Below, one piece after another: positions 21,900 to 35,652 of a stretch of DNA of 64,000 bases (the stretch's first letter is position 1; the number at the start of each line of letters is the position of its first letter). The stretch is from Hypomesus transpacificus. Lineage: Eukaryota; Chordata; Actinopteri; Osmeriformes; Osmeridae. The position numbers and the translations under genes were made by a program. Where the stretch lies: assembly GCF_021917145.1 (NCBI RefSeq), contig NC_061070.1, forward strand, positions 12,611,390-12,675,389. Reading direction: 5' to 3'. Under the pieces are notes generated by a model. That model was not told the DNA's origin and made no database searches. It was given only the letters and a program-made list of their open reading frames with translations.

Positions 21900-24800
21900 G
21901 TTATTATTATTCATAAAATGAAAAACATTATGTGATCATACATTTTGTATGCATAACCTTGTTTTATATGAATATATATGTTTTTTTTTACATTGATGTC
22001 TGAATGATATTCTTATACATTACACCTTGTGAATCAGGTATAACAGGTCTGTGGTTTTGTGGATCAAAACGCACCCACAATAAAACAGACAGACAAGTCA
22101 AGTAGGATGCTCATTCATCCGAAATAAACTTTTTTCACATGTGATTATGTTCATGAATGAGTCATATTAATGAATAGCAGGGATGGGAAGGTACTTTCTT
22201 GCATGGACATGTATCGCAAGGCTTTAGTATGGTCAGGTCTGCTGAGTTCATCATTGGCAGGAAGCTCCTTATTAGGTTAGTATATGTTAATATGTGTATT
22301 AGAGGTAAAGTGTAGTGTATTGTATATCATTTTGTAAATTAGGAGGTTTATTATATTACATTTTAGTTTATCATAGGTGTAATCTATGTTCTGAGTACTC
22401 ATATGTCATGTTATGCCAGGTTTTCTTTGTCAAAAGAATTTCAGTGCCCAGTCTGACCTTGTGTTGTTTGTTGCATCTGACAATAAAAGACTCCAACATT
22501 GATGGTATGTGAGTATTGCAGACAAATCAGTGAGGGATGTTTAATCCACATTACTTCCTATAATTGTTTGGTTTTGTGTATATGGTATTAGTGTCATGCT
22601 CATTGTAGTAGATAAATAGAGAGTAAAACAACTAAATATGAGGTTAAAGTTCTGCTAAAAACTAAACTTTTTGAAAGCCTTTTATTAGAAGCATCTGTTA
22701 CCGTCTTCAATGTGATTGGATTGGCCAATGCATTGCAGTCCATTGCATCATACTGTGCAATAGGCGAAATCCCCAGAATCCCCCCCATCACAGTACGTAA
22801 AACCACATGTTTGGTAGATGTATTGCAAACGATGCTTAGATTAGACAACAAAGGTTCCAGAATACATTTATTTAATCTGTACTTTATTGAAAAAGAAATG
22901 TGCTTCTCAACAATATAGGGTGCATGGACTGGGGGTCCTGCCTGTGAGTAAAATAAGATTTAAAATCACCCACTGAAGCCACTGGAAAATTGATGTTGAC
23001 AGTTGAGAACATTGTTTGCTTTGTGAGATTTTCCATGCTGTGCAATACCAAACATCTGAGTCATTCAAAGTAATTCAAAGAGTTTGCCTACTCTGCAACA
23101 TCTTTAAGGTGGGTGTTTGAAATTGTCTTGTGTCTACAGATAACTGAACTGATTACAGGTTTACATTACTCACAGGTTGTCCTCATAACATTCTTAAACA
23201 TTCCATATTACTGCGCATCGAATATTTCAAATAGAAAAAGACGGCAAAGATGTCCACCTGGCTGTTGCGTGGCAACGATTTAAGTAGGAACTATACTTTG
23301 TAGTTGCGGAAGAAGGACGGTTTATTATTAAACTATTTTGTTTCTAATTGTTTTTATTGATGAAACCATATCAAATATTTGTAGTAACAGTTTTAGAAAA
23401 GCAATAAGCCCTGCGAGTCCTAACAACTCCCCTTACCTGTTCTAAAATCAGCGTAAACCACGGCCTCTAATTGCTTAAGTGACGCACGTCATATGGTATT
23501 CCCCAGGTGAATAAAGGTTCAGTAAAGCTCATGAGAGAATGGTTGGCGTGAGCAAGTCCTACAGGAGTAATTAAGATTAAAAGATATTAAATTAAAGCCT
23601 ATTTCGTTTCATAGAAAGCCCACGTCAGAGTTTCATGTCATTAACTGTTTAGCGCTCAAGGTTACAGGTAACGAACTTGCCACTTGTGCACATTTCTAAA
23701 TTGGAGTCAGATATTAACGATTCAATTATCTACCTGAACATCGAACCGAATTGTTTCCCAAGCCGGGGACAAACACAAAGCGTCTCCGGCCTTACAATTC
23801 CCACTACAAACCTATCCCCAGTGTGCATTCATTTCATACATTTGATGTAAAAAATCAAACTCACTCTAACTGTTAATATACATGACACATTCATCTCATA
23901 TGGGGACTTAGTTTCTGAGTGACACATGACACCCAAAAGCACTAAGTCAGCACATTCTCCATATGTGGAACATTAAATATTCACACTGGTGATGTCATAT
24001 AACACCCGTGTATGGATTTATAACTGTACCCTGTTGGATTGTGAACAGAATCCTCTCAGGACAACAGGATAAGAGGACACATATCCAGATGTGGTGTATA
24101 ATTAATATACGTTAAAGTTCTATTTGTTGTAAAAGTTTCAAATATCAAGATAATCTTGAGATCTTAATTGCCTCAACATTTAACACATTTAACTCCGTAT
24201 TTCAAAGTTCAGTTCAGCCATGAGTCATGCTTTTGTCATTTGCTGTGTTTGTGTGTGCACTACTGTATGTTGAGTTGGGAGTGTCTGGGGAGAAGAGTAA
24301 TGGAAAGTTTGAAAGACTTGTTTTGCACAAAGCCGCCGCGTCTTCCTTAGATGCACAATGAGAGCTTGCATCAGCAGATATTGCTGCTATAACTGACCAT
24401 ACTGGGGAAAGTCCTGAACTCTCCAATGAGCCTCTCCCTGGGAAGTCAAGGCTGTACACACTTGGCGTGAAACACAAACATTTTACAGTGGGGTGTGGCA
24501 CAATGTATAAAATATTGTGTGTGTGTGTATCCCACACTTGATTTCAGTATATACTCAGACTAAGACTATGGAGTTTTGCCACTGTAAGATATACAAAACC
24601 AACCACTAAAAGTTGGTCAGAAAAGTTAAGAATGTAACCCCCAACTGAACTATAAGCAAGGACCAGGCTTAGGTAAATAGGAAGATCATTATATTATCTG
24701 AGCATGTCATTTAGTTAGTCTAAGCAGGGCCACTTCCAAGATGAAAATATGCACGCACTAACACACAAGCGCGCTAGATCTATTAGATCTAGATCTCTAA

Positions 24801-25316
24801 TGAAAGAAGAGCCATGTGACAGTTGATTGCCTGGAAAGATTACTATTTATGACACTATGTACACTATGATGTGTGTGGAGTGTGAGTTAAATTGTGACTC
24901 AATGGCCTGTAAACCTGTCATAACTCAACTGTGAGAGAAGCTTACGTTTGACACTTCTGGAAGACAAACATCATACAACACTAACATGTGCCCAATCGTT
25001 CAAAACTATATTTACAGAAACACAGCGTTTGATCATCAAACCAACTATTGAGATCATCTCTCAAAGGGTATGGGCCAGACGTTATAAAAAGAGGGCCATT
25101 GACACTTGACAAAATGATGCAGTCTTTACCATGCTATAAGCCATACAAGCTGCATCTCCATTTACATCACCGTAAAATAGCCTCATTTTCCATATAACAT
25201 ACATAAACATTGTCTTTCCATCACACAGGCTGGGGTCAGTCCTGCTCCAAGAACATCTCCGCACATATCATATATATTTGAGAGAACCCAAGTCCATGTG
25301 TTCAGATGGAACTAGG
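21900..25316. other. Intergenic region between ch25h and fas
   Basis: AT-rich sequence between the 3' ends of ch25h and fas. Only short frames occur and none resembles a known protein. A small palindrome built on AGATCT lies at about 24775-24800. The fas 3' UTR should lie just below 25317; no clear AATAAA was found for it. Confidence 0.6.
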
Positions 25317-28300
25317 TCAAGCCTTTTCAACCTGTTCTTTACCCTCTCTGTTGTGCCCATTTTCATCCATGGTCCCAAGTATTGCCTCCACACGCTCTGC
25401 TGTGGTCTTCTTCTTTATCTGCCGGAGGTTCAGAACCAGTTTTTCGGCTGCTTGGGAACCTTCCTTCTCCACCCAGGCATTCAGAAGACCCTGGCACCAC
25501 TCATTACTGTCTGGTGAGTTTAGCTGATGAGACTCAATTTCAGTGGGACTCATCCCACAGCGCATGGCCACATCCCTCATATTCTTCCATCCCACTACTG
25601 TGGTTATGTCTGGGATGTGAGGCGTGAGGATGACACCTTATTCGATGGGACAAAAGAGGTTTAAGACACCTTTTTTTATGGGCGGGGGGGGGGGGGGGGT
25701 AAACACTCTGAAAAGGTTTAAGTAAACTGTCTCTCCCAGACAGGGGATCGGAATCATAATTTGTCTTCACCTCTATTATGACACTAAAACTATATTTCTT
25801 TTCAGAATTAGATTGATCTCTCTACCATGAACATTCTCTACAAACATATTAAAAAAATTGTACTTGCGGCCTCATTCATTATATACAACCCCCTACGTAC
25901 AGCACAGGAATTATAAATTAAGATCTTAAAATGGACTCATCGGTCATCTTTTGGATGCTCTCACAGCATGATCTGCTCTTACCAATAATGGAGCAAAACC
26001 CAGACTACTATGAACATGGACAGTGAAGCAAACCTACTGTATACTAATGTGAGAAAATTATAGACAGTACTCATTCAGTATTTCATAGACCAAAGGGCTT
26101 CAAACGTCCTTAACGTTTAATCTTCTTTACTTACATTTCCTAAGCTGTACAATGTCGTTATCAAAAAGGGTTTTTGTTGTTTCCATCTGTTAAGTGGCAT
26201 TAAGAATTTCTACTGCTGAATGGAAAGTCATCTGCAACATCTTACCTCTCAGAAGTGGTATTTTCTGGAAATGACAAAAAAAAGTCCAATGAATAAACGT
26301 GGCAAAGCAGTATTTGGGGTTGTTGGTACTCACGGTGAGGGTCACAGGGAATCTTATAAGAATCTATAGAGTAATAAATAACACTAAAGGGTTGCCTACC
26401 TGTCCTGTTCCACTGTCAGTCGGTTTAACCTTTGGAGCTTTAATAGATACAATAAATATTCACCTTTTAAAATTGAATCCTAACATTTAAATGAATATTT
26501 TTTTTACTGAAATACATTTTTATGTAAACGTGCTTCCCTTGTTAGGAGCAAATGTAAGAACAGCCTATTGCAGATCTATATGGTAACATTAGGTACAGCT
26601 GGTGCCGCAATGAAAAACATGCTTACCAAAACATGCTTTCTTTTTTCGCCAACAAAAAACCCCCAAACCAGCAGCAGCAGCAATAAAAACAAGGGTCGAC
26701 GTGACAGCTATCGCCATCCTCCTACCTGCAAAACAGAAAGAACAAATCAAGCATAGGGTCAAATATGACCACAAAGATTAAATACTTGATGATTTTTCTC
26801 TGTACCATAATTGTTTTCAGAATCAGAATCCTTTTGGCCTTCATGGCATATTGTGTTGTTTGTGGCTGTACAGGGAACCTTGACAACATTCTCCCCACAC
26901 CTAAAAGAAAGACAACAACTCATTTCAAAATTCCAAATGCCTCTCAACCCAGCAAGCATACAGTATGTACACTGCAGCACATACAGTAGACTGCAAGCAT
27001 CTGAAGTGAGCTATACCAAGATTTCTGCTGTCCAGACCTGCCTACTCTGTGAGGAACTAAACCTACGTTTTGCAAAGGTGGCAGGCTGTACAGTCCTCCT
27101 TCGCCCTGTCACAGTAGTAGCCCTTCTGGCAGCGACACACTGTGTTCTTGCGGATAGTGCATTTGTCCTCCACCTCAAGGTTAGCTTCAGAAGACATCCA
27201 AATTAAAAAATAAGTATTAGGGGCCAATAGCTCACACTTAAGTTAGTGTTTTATTTACAAAAACAACTATGTACTTTTGTCCAGTTCCAGAGGTAAGTCT
27301 ATTGTGTATATATACCTTTAGGGTCACAGGAACTGCATGGTTCACAGGAGTCCAAGAAAGTGGGCTCACTATTGTAGGTCACCTCAGTTGTGCAGAAGTC
27401 ACAAATCCGATCGTCCGGTTTAAGAGTGCAGTGCTTCTGTAGTCGTTGACCTAGACACCACAGTACAGACAACAACCAACAGACTTCTCTTGATACAGGC
27501 CATATGGTGACATATTATACTGAAATAGTTATTTCAACGATTAGAAATATTAGAAACCTACCAGGAGCACAACGACAACACGTCACCCCCTCATGTTCAT
27601 ATGTACCATCTGGACAATCTTGTCTCTTGAAGCGTAACAAGCTGAGGTTGCGTTTGGAACTTTCTTCGGCCTTGAGTGTAACTGACATAACCACACACTG
27701 GAAGGTACCAGTGATGGGTCAACAAAGTGGGGAGAGATTCACCAAATTAGCAAAAAGAAATAGAAGAGATAGTAGATAGGCATAGTAGTTTGGGGACTTA
27801 ACGTTTTTGTAGTGGTTTTTTACCATAATGGTAAGATGTTGGCTAGCCTACATGTTCACGAACTGCAAGTCAATTCAATGGGTGATTTATGGATTCGATT
27901 TTTGAAATATTTTCTAAATCATTAAACATAGGCTACCTGAAGGGTAGACTGTACGAAGGGGTTCCGTAAGGATTTCAAATAATAAGCCCAACAGTTAGCG
28001 AGTCAACATATAAACATGTATAACTATTAAATGTCTATATGACATTTAATAGTTTATTTTTAAGCAAGTAGTTATCAATGCCTAAAACATAAACATATAA
28101 TATAATAACATAATATAAATGACTTGTATACATACGATAAGCGAACTTTTTATAGTCTTAACTGAAAGTGAAACTAATTATCTGAATTAGGCTATACCAA
28201 AATAGAATTCAAAATAAATAGCATAAACACACGATCACATTTCCACAAACATCATAAACATGCAGCCGACTCACCATAAATACAAGTAAAGTAACCATTT

Positions 28301-28319
28301 TCGCTAACATCGCCTTCAT
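25317..28319 (-). CDS. fas: Fas cell-surface death receptor (TNFRSF6/CD95)
   Basis: Nine coding exons: 28319-28275, 27697-27562, 27450-27316, 27184-27067, 26900-26806, 26725-26627, 26437-26400, 26264-26246 and 25636-25317. The total is 1005 nt, 334 aa, with the same exon number and almost the same length as human FAS (335 aa). Fas is a plasma-membrane receptor that on binding FasL recruits FADD through its death domain and activates caspase-8. Exon 1 gives the signal peptide (MKAMLAKMVTLLVFM). Exons 2-5 give cysteine-rich TNFR modules (CPDGTYEHEGVTCCRCAPG; CDFCTTEV; CRCQKGYYC). Exon 6 holds the membrane helix (AIAVTSTLVFIAAAAGLGVF) and the basic stop WRKKK. Exons 7-8 are short juxtamembrane exons. 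Exon 9 holds the death domain (HIPDITTVVGWKNMRDVA, IESHQLNSPDSNEWCQGLLN, and AAEKLVLNLRQIKKKTTAE). Synteny next to ch25h supports fas over other death receptors. Confidence 0.93.
25684..25699. repeat. Poly-G run in fas intron 8
   Basis: A run of about 16 G, about 50 bp upstream of the acceptor of the death-domain exon when read on the coding strand (as poly-C). Length is likely to vary between individuals and between assemblies. Confidence 0.8.
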
Positions 28320-28764
28320 TTAGCTTTTAGCCTTCCTGATCGCAGTAGCCTATCAAGCAGCCTCGCATGGCCGCAGCAGGAAGTTTCCTTATATTCCAAA
28401 GTGACGGAAGACGAAATAAAAACTCGTATGACAGAAACACTGAACGGGTAGACATATGCCTGCAATGGCTAGATTTCAAAAGCTGGTACCACCTGTTCAT
28501 AGGTTGCTTTTTAAAAGACGTCTTGTATGGTAGCCTTCCCATCTGGGAAATGCACCGCGTACTGTGGCTCGCAGAAGTGATATTTAGGTCAGTCTCTAAA
28601 CCCTATCAAACAATGTATATTTTGTCAAGCTTTTGCCTAGACTTTCTGTCTCATTATACTCACATGGAATATTCAATCTAGGTTGTTGACTGATGCTGTT
28701 CTGATGTGGGAAACCAGCTTTGAAGGGCACTTAGGAATGCTTGATTGGACCTGATTTTAGTTTC

Positions 28765-29096
28765 CTCCAGGATCACAATGACTGAGAGACTTGTTGCTCT
28801 TGTAGGTTAGTTAACGAAGTTTACTCGCTGTGAAATATTTTACTGTTGATTGTTCTTCTACAGTCTTGAATTTTTTTGGGTTCACGTTGTTTTAATTTGT
28901 AACTTGTATAACTGCATGCTCTTATGGGTCTTCCCTTTGCCACTTGTTAAGTTTTTCACAATGCTTCATGTTTTGGCTGCTTGCAATGTTTTGGACTACC
29001 TCGTTGTTATGATCAGTGACATGCTCTTTTGTAAAGCTCTCTCTTGGAAGTTGCTTTGGATAAAAGCGTCTGCTAAATGCATAAATGTAAATGTAA
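28765..29096 (+). mobile_element. 3' part of a non-LTR element with the SINE-like tail
   Basis: It ends in GTTGCTTTGGATAAAAGCGTCTGCTAAATG followed by ATAAATGTAAATGTAA, the tail shared by many fish LINEs and SINEs and also found here at 59.57 and 62.95 kb. The preceding 250 bp (a 'ctgagagacttgttgctcttgtaggtt' start and a T-rich middle) fit the body of such an element. The 5' limit is approximate. Confidence 0.55.
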
Positions 29097-30418
29097 GGGA
29101 ATTACATATTTTAATCACAAAAAAATATTTTCCCCCACTAGATGGGGTGGTAACTCTCAGAATGAGTCTGGGCCTGGGGTTGTTTATCTGGCAAACAGAC
29201 AAAACATGCCTTTGCAATTGATTTATCTCTTGTATTAAATAGACAGATACTGCAATGTATCTTGCAAACTGCAATGTCTCTCTTATACTCTTGCTGGGTT
29301 GAGAGATATTAAAGTAAATGACATAGTATAGTGCATTACTGATGAGTCACTGTGACCATTGTACTGTATATTGAACCAAATGTAGCTAGCTGTTTGGTTC
29401 TACATGGCATGGTATGAATAGACACCACATTGGACTTTGATGAATCTGGGTTTGGGTGGAGAAGACCACACCACTTTTTTACTCTGTCATCCCAGTATCA
29501 AATAACTGATACTTTTGTTTCTACTCTCAGATGCCACCCCCTTCCTATCTCCATCTCTGCGCTCCACCTATTTTTGCAATCCAGGCACCTTATGGGAATG
29601 TGCTGAGCTCTGAGCAAGCATGACTGAGACCCTAGGTGTAATCCACCTCAACCAAAGGCACCTACCACGAAGACTCCTTTCATTCATTCATGTAATGTTA
29701 TTCTTTCAAGTGAAACTACAAATGTGTGCCATCGTTCATGCGATCTTTGAACCTGTGAAGCTATGTTAGACTGGGTGGCCGGGGAGGGGGAGGAGGTTTG
29801 TACAGCAGGAAACTCAGCTATAACAATCATTTATGTTGCAGTGAATTCTCTGTGTGACCCCTTTCTTCTTGGTACTTTTTGAAAACTACAAACAAAATGT
29901 TTTATCTTCATTCTTTCAGTCTTTTTTTTTTTACATAATGTCTCATGTTTGTTTGATCTCAACCAATTGGAGTCAACAAGGATTTTATAGCATTTGTACG
30001 AAAGGCCTCTTGTTAATTTTTTCTCTTTTGAGAAAAAGTATTTTTGGCTGGAGAATCAGAACTTCCTTGAAGGAGAGCTCCTGTGGGATTTGGTTATTTT
30101 TCCAAGTGTATCAAATTTCAGCCCTTTGTAGTTTCAGCAATTCTTAGAAGTGCCGGCTTTGTCCGGATGTCTGCTCTTATGGCCCACTAGGGCAAAATAA
30201 AACTGACATACAGTACAGGTACAACAGATGACCTCAACCATCTAGTTACATACACTAACATGTTCAATTCTCAATGACTCGGCTGTATGAAAGTATTTCT
30301 GTACGGTTTGTAACAAATCAGCCCACACCACTTAGTTTCATGCTAAAACCCTCAGTTGAACACTGCAGTTGTGTGCTTGGTGTTGTACATGCTGTAGGTC
30401 ACTGGGAATACTTAAAAA

Positions 30419-30626
30419 CAAGGCCGTAGCCATGGAGTCAACATTGGGGGGGACCATTTTTTTTTATGATAGTTTTGGACCGCGTGGGTGGTTGCCTGTC
30501 GTAGCGTAGCACATTTATATACATTTTTATATTGTTATATCAATATATTGGGGGGGACATTTTGACTAGATTTGAATATTGGTGGATGTGTCCCCCCCCC
30601 CAATATATATTATGATTACAGCCTTG
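30419..30626. mobile_element. MITE-like inverted-repeat element
   Basis: The ends CAAGGCCGTAGCCAT and (inverted) CAAGGCTGTAATCAT match at 12 of 15 positions. Just inside are ATTGGGGGGGAC near 30445, a second copy near 30548 and the inverted TCCCCCCCCCCAAT near 30590. No coding capacity. The layout suggests a non-autonomous DNA element. Confidence 0.5.
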
Positions 30627-32430
30627 CTTACAAATAACAATTAATTGAAAGAAAATCTGAGCCGATCAGGAACCAAGATGAAACACTTCTTTTATTTTAC
30701 TGTATTCTTGTTATATTACAATGAATAAAAGACCAACAAAATTTTACTTCGCTGCCATTTTGTATGTTTTTGTTTGTCTTTCCCCTTTCTACACACCTGC
30801 ATCAAGGGCAATGTCTAAACACTGTACGAGTAAACTAGTTCTGGAGTTTTAGTTTGCAGTAAACAGATTGATATTTGCATCATATCTTTGTTCTTATGAA
30901 GACAATGCAGACTGTTATAAAGTTGATGTTGAACCAAGGTATGACTACCATAACTACTACCAGACATGTAACTGGGCTCCTGAAGCACAGCTTGAAATGG
31001 TATTGCTACAATAGAATGAATGCACTTGTGGACTTCATGGGTTTCAGCATCAGCTTTGGGGAACCTCATCTCATCCACGGCCAAAATGTGCCACCCACCA
31101 ACATGGCCCCAGGTCCTGTGCAGAAGAAGGTAGAGGAGCTGGATGCTGCAGCATGAAAACAGCTCTCTCTGTTGTTGTGTGTAGGCAGCTGCTGGTAGAT
31201 ACAGAGAAGCAAAGACTCCCCTGAGAGCGTGAGCAGATAAAGAGCAAGAGATGCAAAGAGATAGAGAACGGGGTAGCAGTACCACTTTGAGGAGGAGAGA
31301 TGTTGGTCAAATATGTTGCCCTGCACTAAAGGGTTTGGTACTGTGCATGACTTGGTTGATTGGTTGTGAGAGATGAGTCATTGGGGGTCAAAATAAGTCA
31401 AACAGGACATTCAGTACTGTTGTCAAATCAACGGAGTAATCGAGGTCTATCAATGATGTGTATTTAAACTGTATATTTTGTGTATTTAAACTGTATATTT
31501 TGTGAATTTAAACTTTTCATCTTCAGCTGTGCAAGTTTAACCTCTGATCTTGGAGTGCGTCCAGCAGAAAGTCTGTGATCTATGGAATCTGCCTAACTCA
31601 CCTACTTTATGAAGTTGCATATTGCCAATGTTGTTTTTCTGAGCTCTCTCAGCTGTTAAAACATGCTGAGAAGTGACTTGAGTCTTAGGGAACAAGAATA
31701 CATGCTTGCTGTCCTGCTGTCAAACAAAATGCCCTCACTGTTTATGATGATGAATTCAGAGCAGCACTGCAATATTGGTAAATTTAGGGAACATAAACTT
31801 TATATGAAACTCACAGAGAAAATCACACATTCTCTTACATAGTCACCTAGTCACTTTGTTAGAGATAAGGCATCATGTCAGAACTTCAGATCAAATTTTT
31901 CTCCAACTCCTCACCACACAAACTCATTCATATTCAGACAAACAAGATGTACAGACAGATTTCCTCAAAGCTGTCGATAGACAGTACTGTATGTCTGAAC
32001 AGAGAGACTCAGCCGCAATGCTTCCAGTGGTCTGGCTAATTAAAGCTGAGTGTATCTATGGGTGAGTGCGTCTGTGCAATGACGGGGGATTTGGTGGGGA
32101 ACATTCAGTCAGCCGGCGTCTGGTGGGGAAGACAATGGAGAGGAGTGTGGATTGTATGGCTTGTTTCAGAGTGTGCCAAGGGTTTGCTTCAGTACGGAGA
32201 AAGCCAGGAATAATCCCAGCTGAATATCCCATAGAGATGGGTTTATTGAGAGTGGTGGTATTGGAGAAATCCGGTTAGGGACTTAATGAGCACAGAGCAG
32301 AGACAGACAGAAAAGACTTAGCCACTACGCCAGGCAGCAAGGCCAAGGCTTACTCAGCCTCCTCCCAAAAAATCCTTTCCTTGTCCTCAGCCTGTCCTCC
32401 TGCTGTATCTTACCTGTCGTTGTACTTTCT

Positions 32431-32520
32431 CTCCCTTGCACTTTTGCTTCTCTCTGTCTCCCTCCCGCTCTGTCTCTCTCTGTCACTGTTTATAACTCTT
32501 TCCCTCTCTCTACGTCCACT
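32431..32520. repeat. CT-rich simple-sequence tract
   Basis: Pyrimidine-rich CTCTCTGTCTCCCT-type sequence without a fixed unit. It lies just upstream of the LINE remnant at 32680. Confidence 0.7.
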
Positions 32521-32679
32521 ACCCTCTCTGTACACTGCAACTGTGCTATGTTTTCTTTGTTCATGTTTGATAGTATGTATGTTAGATAAATATCTGTGAA
32601 TTTGCAAATATCCCCCAAAACTCTATATGACTTACAGTCTATAGTTTTCACATAATAATGTAATTGTACCAGAGTTATT

Positions 32680-33165
32680 TTGTTCGAAGCCGGTGTCAAT
32701 ACATTGATTGCTCCATTAAACCTTTCCCACAAAACTTTCTGTTCTCCTTTAGGACCTAGCTACATTGCTAACTCCCTTATAAACTACACACCAGCGAGAA
32801 CACTGCGATCATCAAATGCAGGCCTATTAGAGGTCACCAGAAGCAGTCATAAGAACATTGGTGATTCAGCCTTTGCTAATTATGCCCCAAAACTATGGAA
32901 CAAATTACCCATAAATATTAAGGAAGCAAACACGCTAGACATTTTTAAAAGACAGCTTAAAACCTACCTTTTTGCCGAAGCATTTAAGTAATTTTATCTC
33001 AGAAGGGTTTTACAACTTTTATTAGTTATATTATTGTTGCAATTTTAATTATTACTTTTATCACTTGTATTATTGTTTTTATTGATTTTATGTAAAGCAC
33101 CTTGAGCTACAATTCTTGTATTAAATGTGCTATATAAATAAAGTCTTACTTACTTACTTACTTTT
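32680..33165 (+). mobile_element. 3' end of a LINE (ORF2 C-terminus, 3' UTR and TTAC tail)
   Basis: An open frame of about 100 codons (32680-32991) ends with the typical extreme C-terminus of fish LINE ORF2 proteins: ARTLRSSNAGLLEVTR, NIGDSAFANYAPKLWNKLPI, NIKEANTLDIFKRQLKTYLF. It is followed by 'AAAGCACCTTGAGCTAC... GTGCTATATAAATAAAG' and a (TTAC)n tail at about 33145-33165, the usual LINE 3' terminus. It is 5'-truncated and not a host gene. Confidence 0.8.
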
Positions 33166-34133
33166 TCAGTTCTCATTCTCTCTTGCTCTCCTTCTTTTCA
33201 CCTTTCACACACACAAACCTATCACCTCTTACCATCCACCCACGAGCCTGGAAAGTATTAACCTTTTCATCTCACATAACCTTGTCATCTGATGCCCTGC
33301 ACGCGCACACAGAAATATACCATAGATGCATGCTCAAATGGTAAACACATGCATGTGCAAGAACATGCAGACACACACATGCACACACACATGTGAAACA
33401 GTGCAAATGAATGTAGGCCTTCTCCCATTGAGGGCTATAGTGAGTGGCTAGGCTCTAACCACAGTCAACTAGAAACATTGTCCATCCAAGACTACATCTA
33501 CCTCCTGTTGAGACAAAGAGAAACGAGAAAAGTGAAAAGGTAAAATGAAGGATAAGCTGAACACGGTGAAGTCATCAATGAAAGATCGAGTATCGCAAAA
33601 CTGTGGTGCCTAAATTGCTCCGTTTTTGTTGTTGCTGTAACAAAAACTTGGGCAAGACGGCGGTGGATTTAAGTGTGATGCTTAATGAAAACAGATGTGT
33701 ATCCTGGGGTTGAAGAAAGCGCTTGCAACGAGGAGGTGCACAAGGCCTCATTCATAATTCAGAGGCGTCGCACCGATATGAGAGAGGATGCGTCTGTCTG
33801 CATTACGCCCGTGTTGCCTCGACGTTGCATCATCCTCCTGGGTGTTGGGTTTTCAGGACTGTAACACGTTCCTCATCCGTCATGCTGAGGATGTGGTCTC
33901 GTTGCAGTTGCAGATAAGAGGCTGTACCGTACTTGCTGTTTGACAGCCTTGCCTTCTTTGTCTCACGCAGTGTGCGGCCATATACATTGTGTTCTATGAC
34001 TCAAAAACTCCCTGAAGAGGGCTAGATTATGGCTGCTTCAGGGCTTTGTCCTCCATCAGATAGCACTGGGTATTGCTTTACAAACAGACAGCATGGATAT
34101 TGAAGGGCTTGCATCCAGCCCAATCCAATTCCC

Positions 34134-34312
34134 ATCCCCCACACACACACGTATAGCCACCCCACACAAAGGGACTGTGAGCGTGTGCCTTCTTATAATC
34201 ACACACACACACACACGTACACACGTAAACACAGAGGCACAGGAACACGCATGTGTGCACATACACACTCAGGCACACGCCACACACACACTCTCACACA
34301 CAGACACACAGC
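34134..34312. repeat. Interrupted (CA)n-rich tract
   Basis: Several short CA runs (for example 34201-34216) are interspersed with CACACG and ACACAGGC variants. Reading frames through it are artefacts of the repeat. Confidence 0.8.
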
Positions 34313-35123
34313 TGGCTGCTGGTCTGTCTGACCTATTTTAGTTGTGTAGGCTGCTCTAATGGAGAGAGATGGTTCTAGTCTCGTATGTTTTGGCCCTGTA
34401 GCTGATTTGCATTTCTGCCCTGTCACTGGCAGATGGCACTAGAGGTCGAGAGCACAGCTTCTCGAGGTCCTTTTCCACATACAGTAGAGTTCCCCCTCTC
34501 TCACCCGTACCAAGCATATATGGGAGCATTGTTCACACAGACAATCAAATGCTGAAATGTGCACACAAAGTCACGCGTGCACATACACACACACACACAC
34601 AAACACACAGATGGGTGGATATAGCTCTGTAGCGCTGGGTTTACACCATGTGTTCTTGAGCACCATTCATACTCCATAGGAAGGAAGTGATGAATCTCAC
34701 ATATTTGTGGTGGTGGTGAGCGTTCAGGCTGCTCTCTCCAAAATCTGAGAGGAAGTCAAAAGATAGAAAACCTCAGTGTTCATATATATCTGATTCAGCT
34801 TTCTATGATGGTTAATATAGTAACGTGAATTAGGAGTTCATACTGAGCCTAACCCAAGCATGGCCATAAATGCAAACATATACGTTCACAACATAATCAG
34901 AATGACACCCATGCCTGGCTTGTTACTATTTTATCACTGGTGAAATAGATAGCTTGTTAGAAATGAATGGGAACTGTAGTGCACTGTCTAATTACCATGT
35001 GTATGCTCATGTTTGACAGCATATTGATATGCAGCACTGTGGAGATTTCACTGCACATGATGCATATCATGTACACACACACAGGCAAACCCACAATCAC
35101 ACACATTGAGATACACATGCACA

Positions 35124-35124
<1 letters not shown>

Positions 35125-35187
<63 letters not shown>
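35125..35187. repeat. (CA)n microsatellite
   Basis: About 31 perfect CA units, the longest dinucleotide tract in the window. Confidence 0.95.
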
Positions 35188-35189
<2 letters not shown>

Positions 35190-35500
35190 GCACACACAAA
35201 CATGCACACATCAATGTTGGTCATGTTGGAGGCACAGGAAATGTCAGGGTGTGTTCTTACCAGCACCAGTGACTAGCAGAAAGGGTGTGTATGTTTTCCA
35301 TTCAACAAGTACGGTTAGGTACTGTAGTTATGAAGCGTGAGAAGCGTTTGTCCGCTCTGAAGAAGGGGTGAATGTTGCTGTATCTAGTTCATGGTCAGGC
35401 TTTGCTCTATTCTGGTCTTGCTTACAGTATCTTTTCCATCTTTGCAGAATAAGGATGGTACCAACTGTCCTTAGAGATGACAACCCAAGCCAACTCTTGC

Positions 35501-35529
35501 TTTTCTTTCTTGCTTCCTTTCTCTTTTTT

Positions 35530-35566
<37 letters not shown>

Positions 35567-35621
35567 ATTTCTTTCCTTCTTTCTTTTTTTCTTCCTTTCT
35601 TTCTGTCTTTCTTTCTTCATT

Positions 35622-35652
<31 letters not shown>
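35501..35652. repeat. (CTTT)n tetranucleotide tract
   Basis: A polypyrimidine tract of CTTT units with a few interruptions (CATT, CCTT, GTCT). Confidence 0.95.

Noticed and set aside
34056-35272. Frames rich in Val/Cys or Thr/His
   Set aside because: They are translations of CA repeats.
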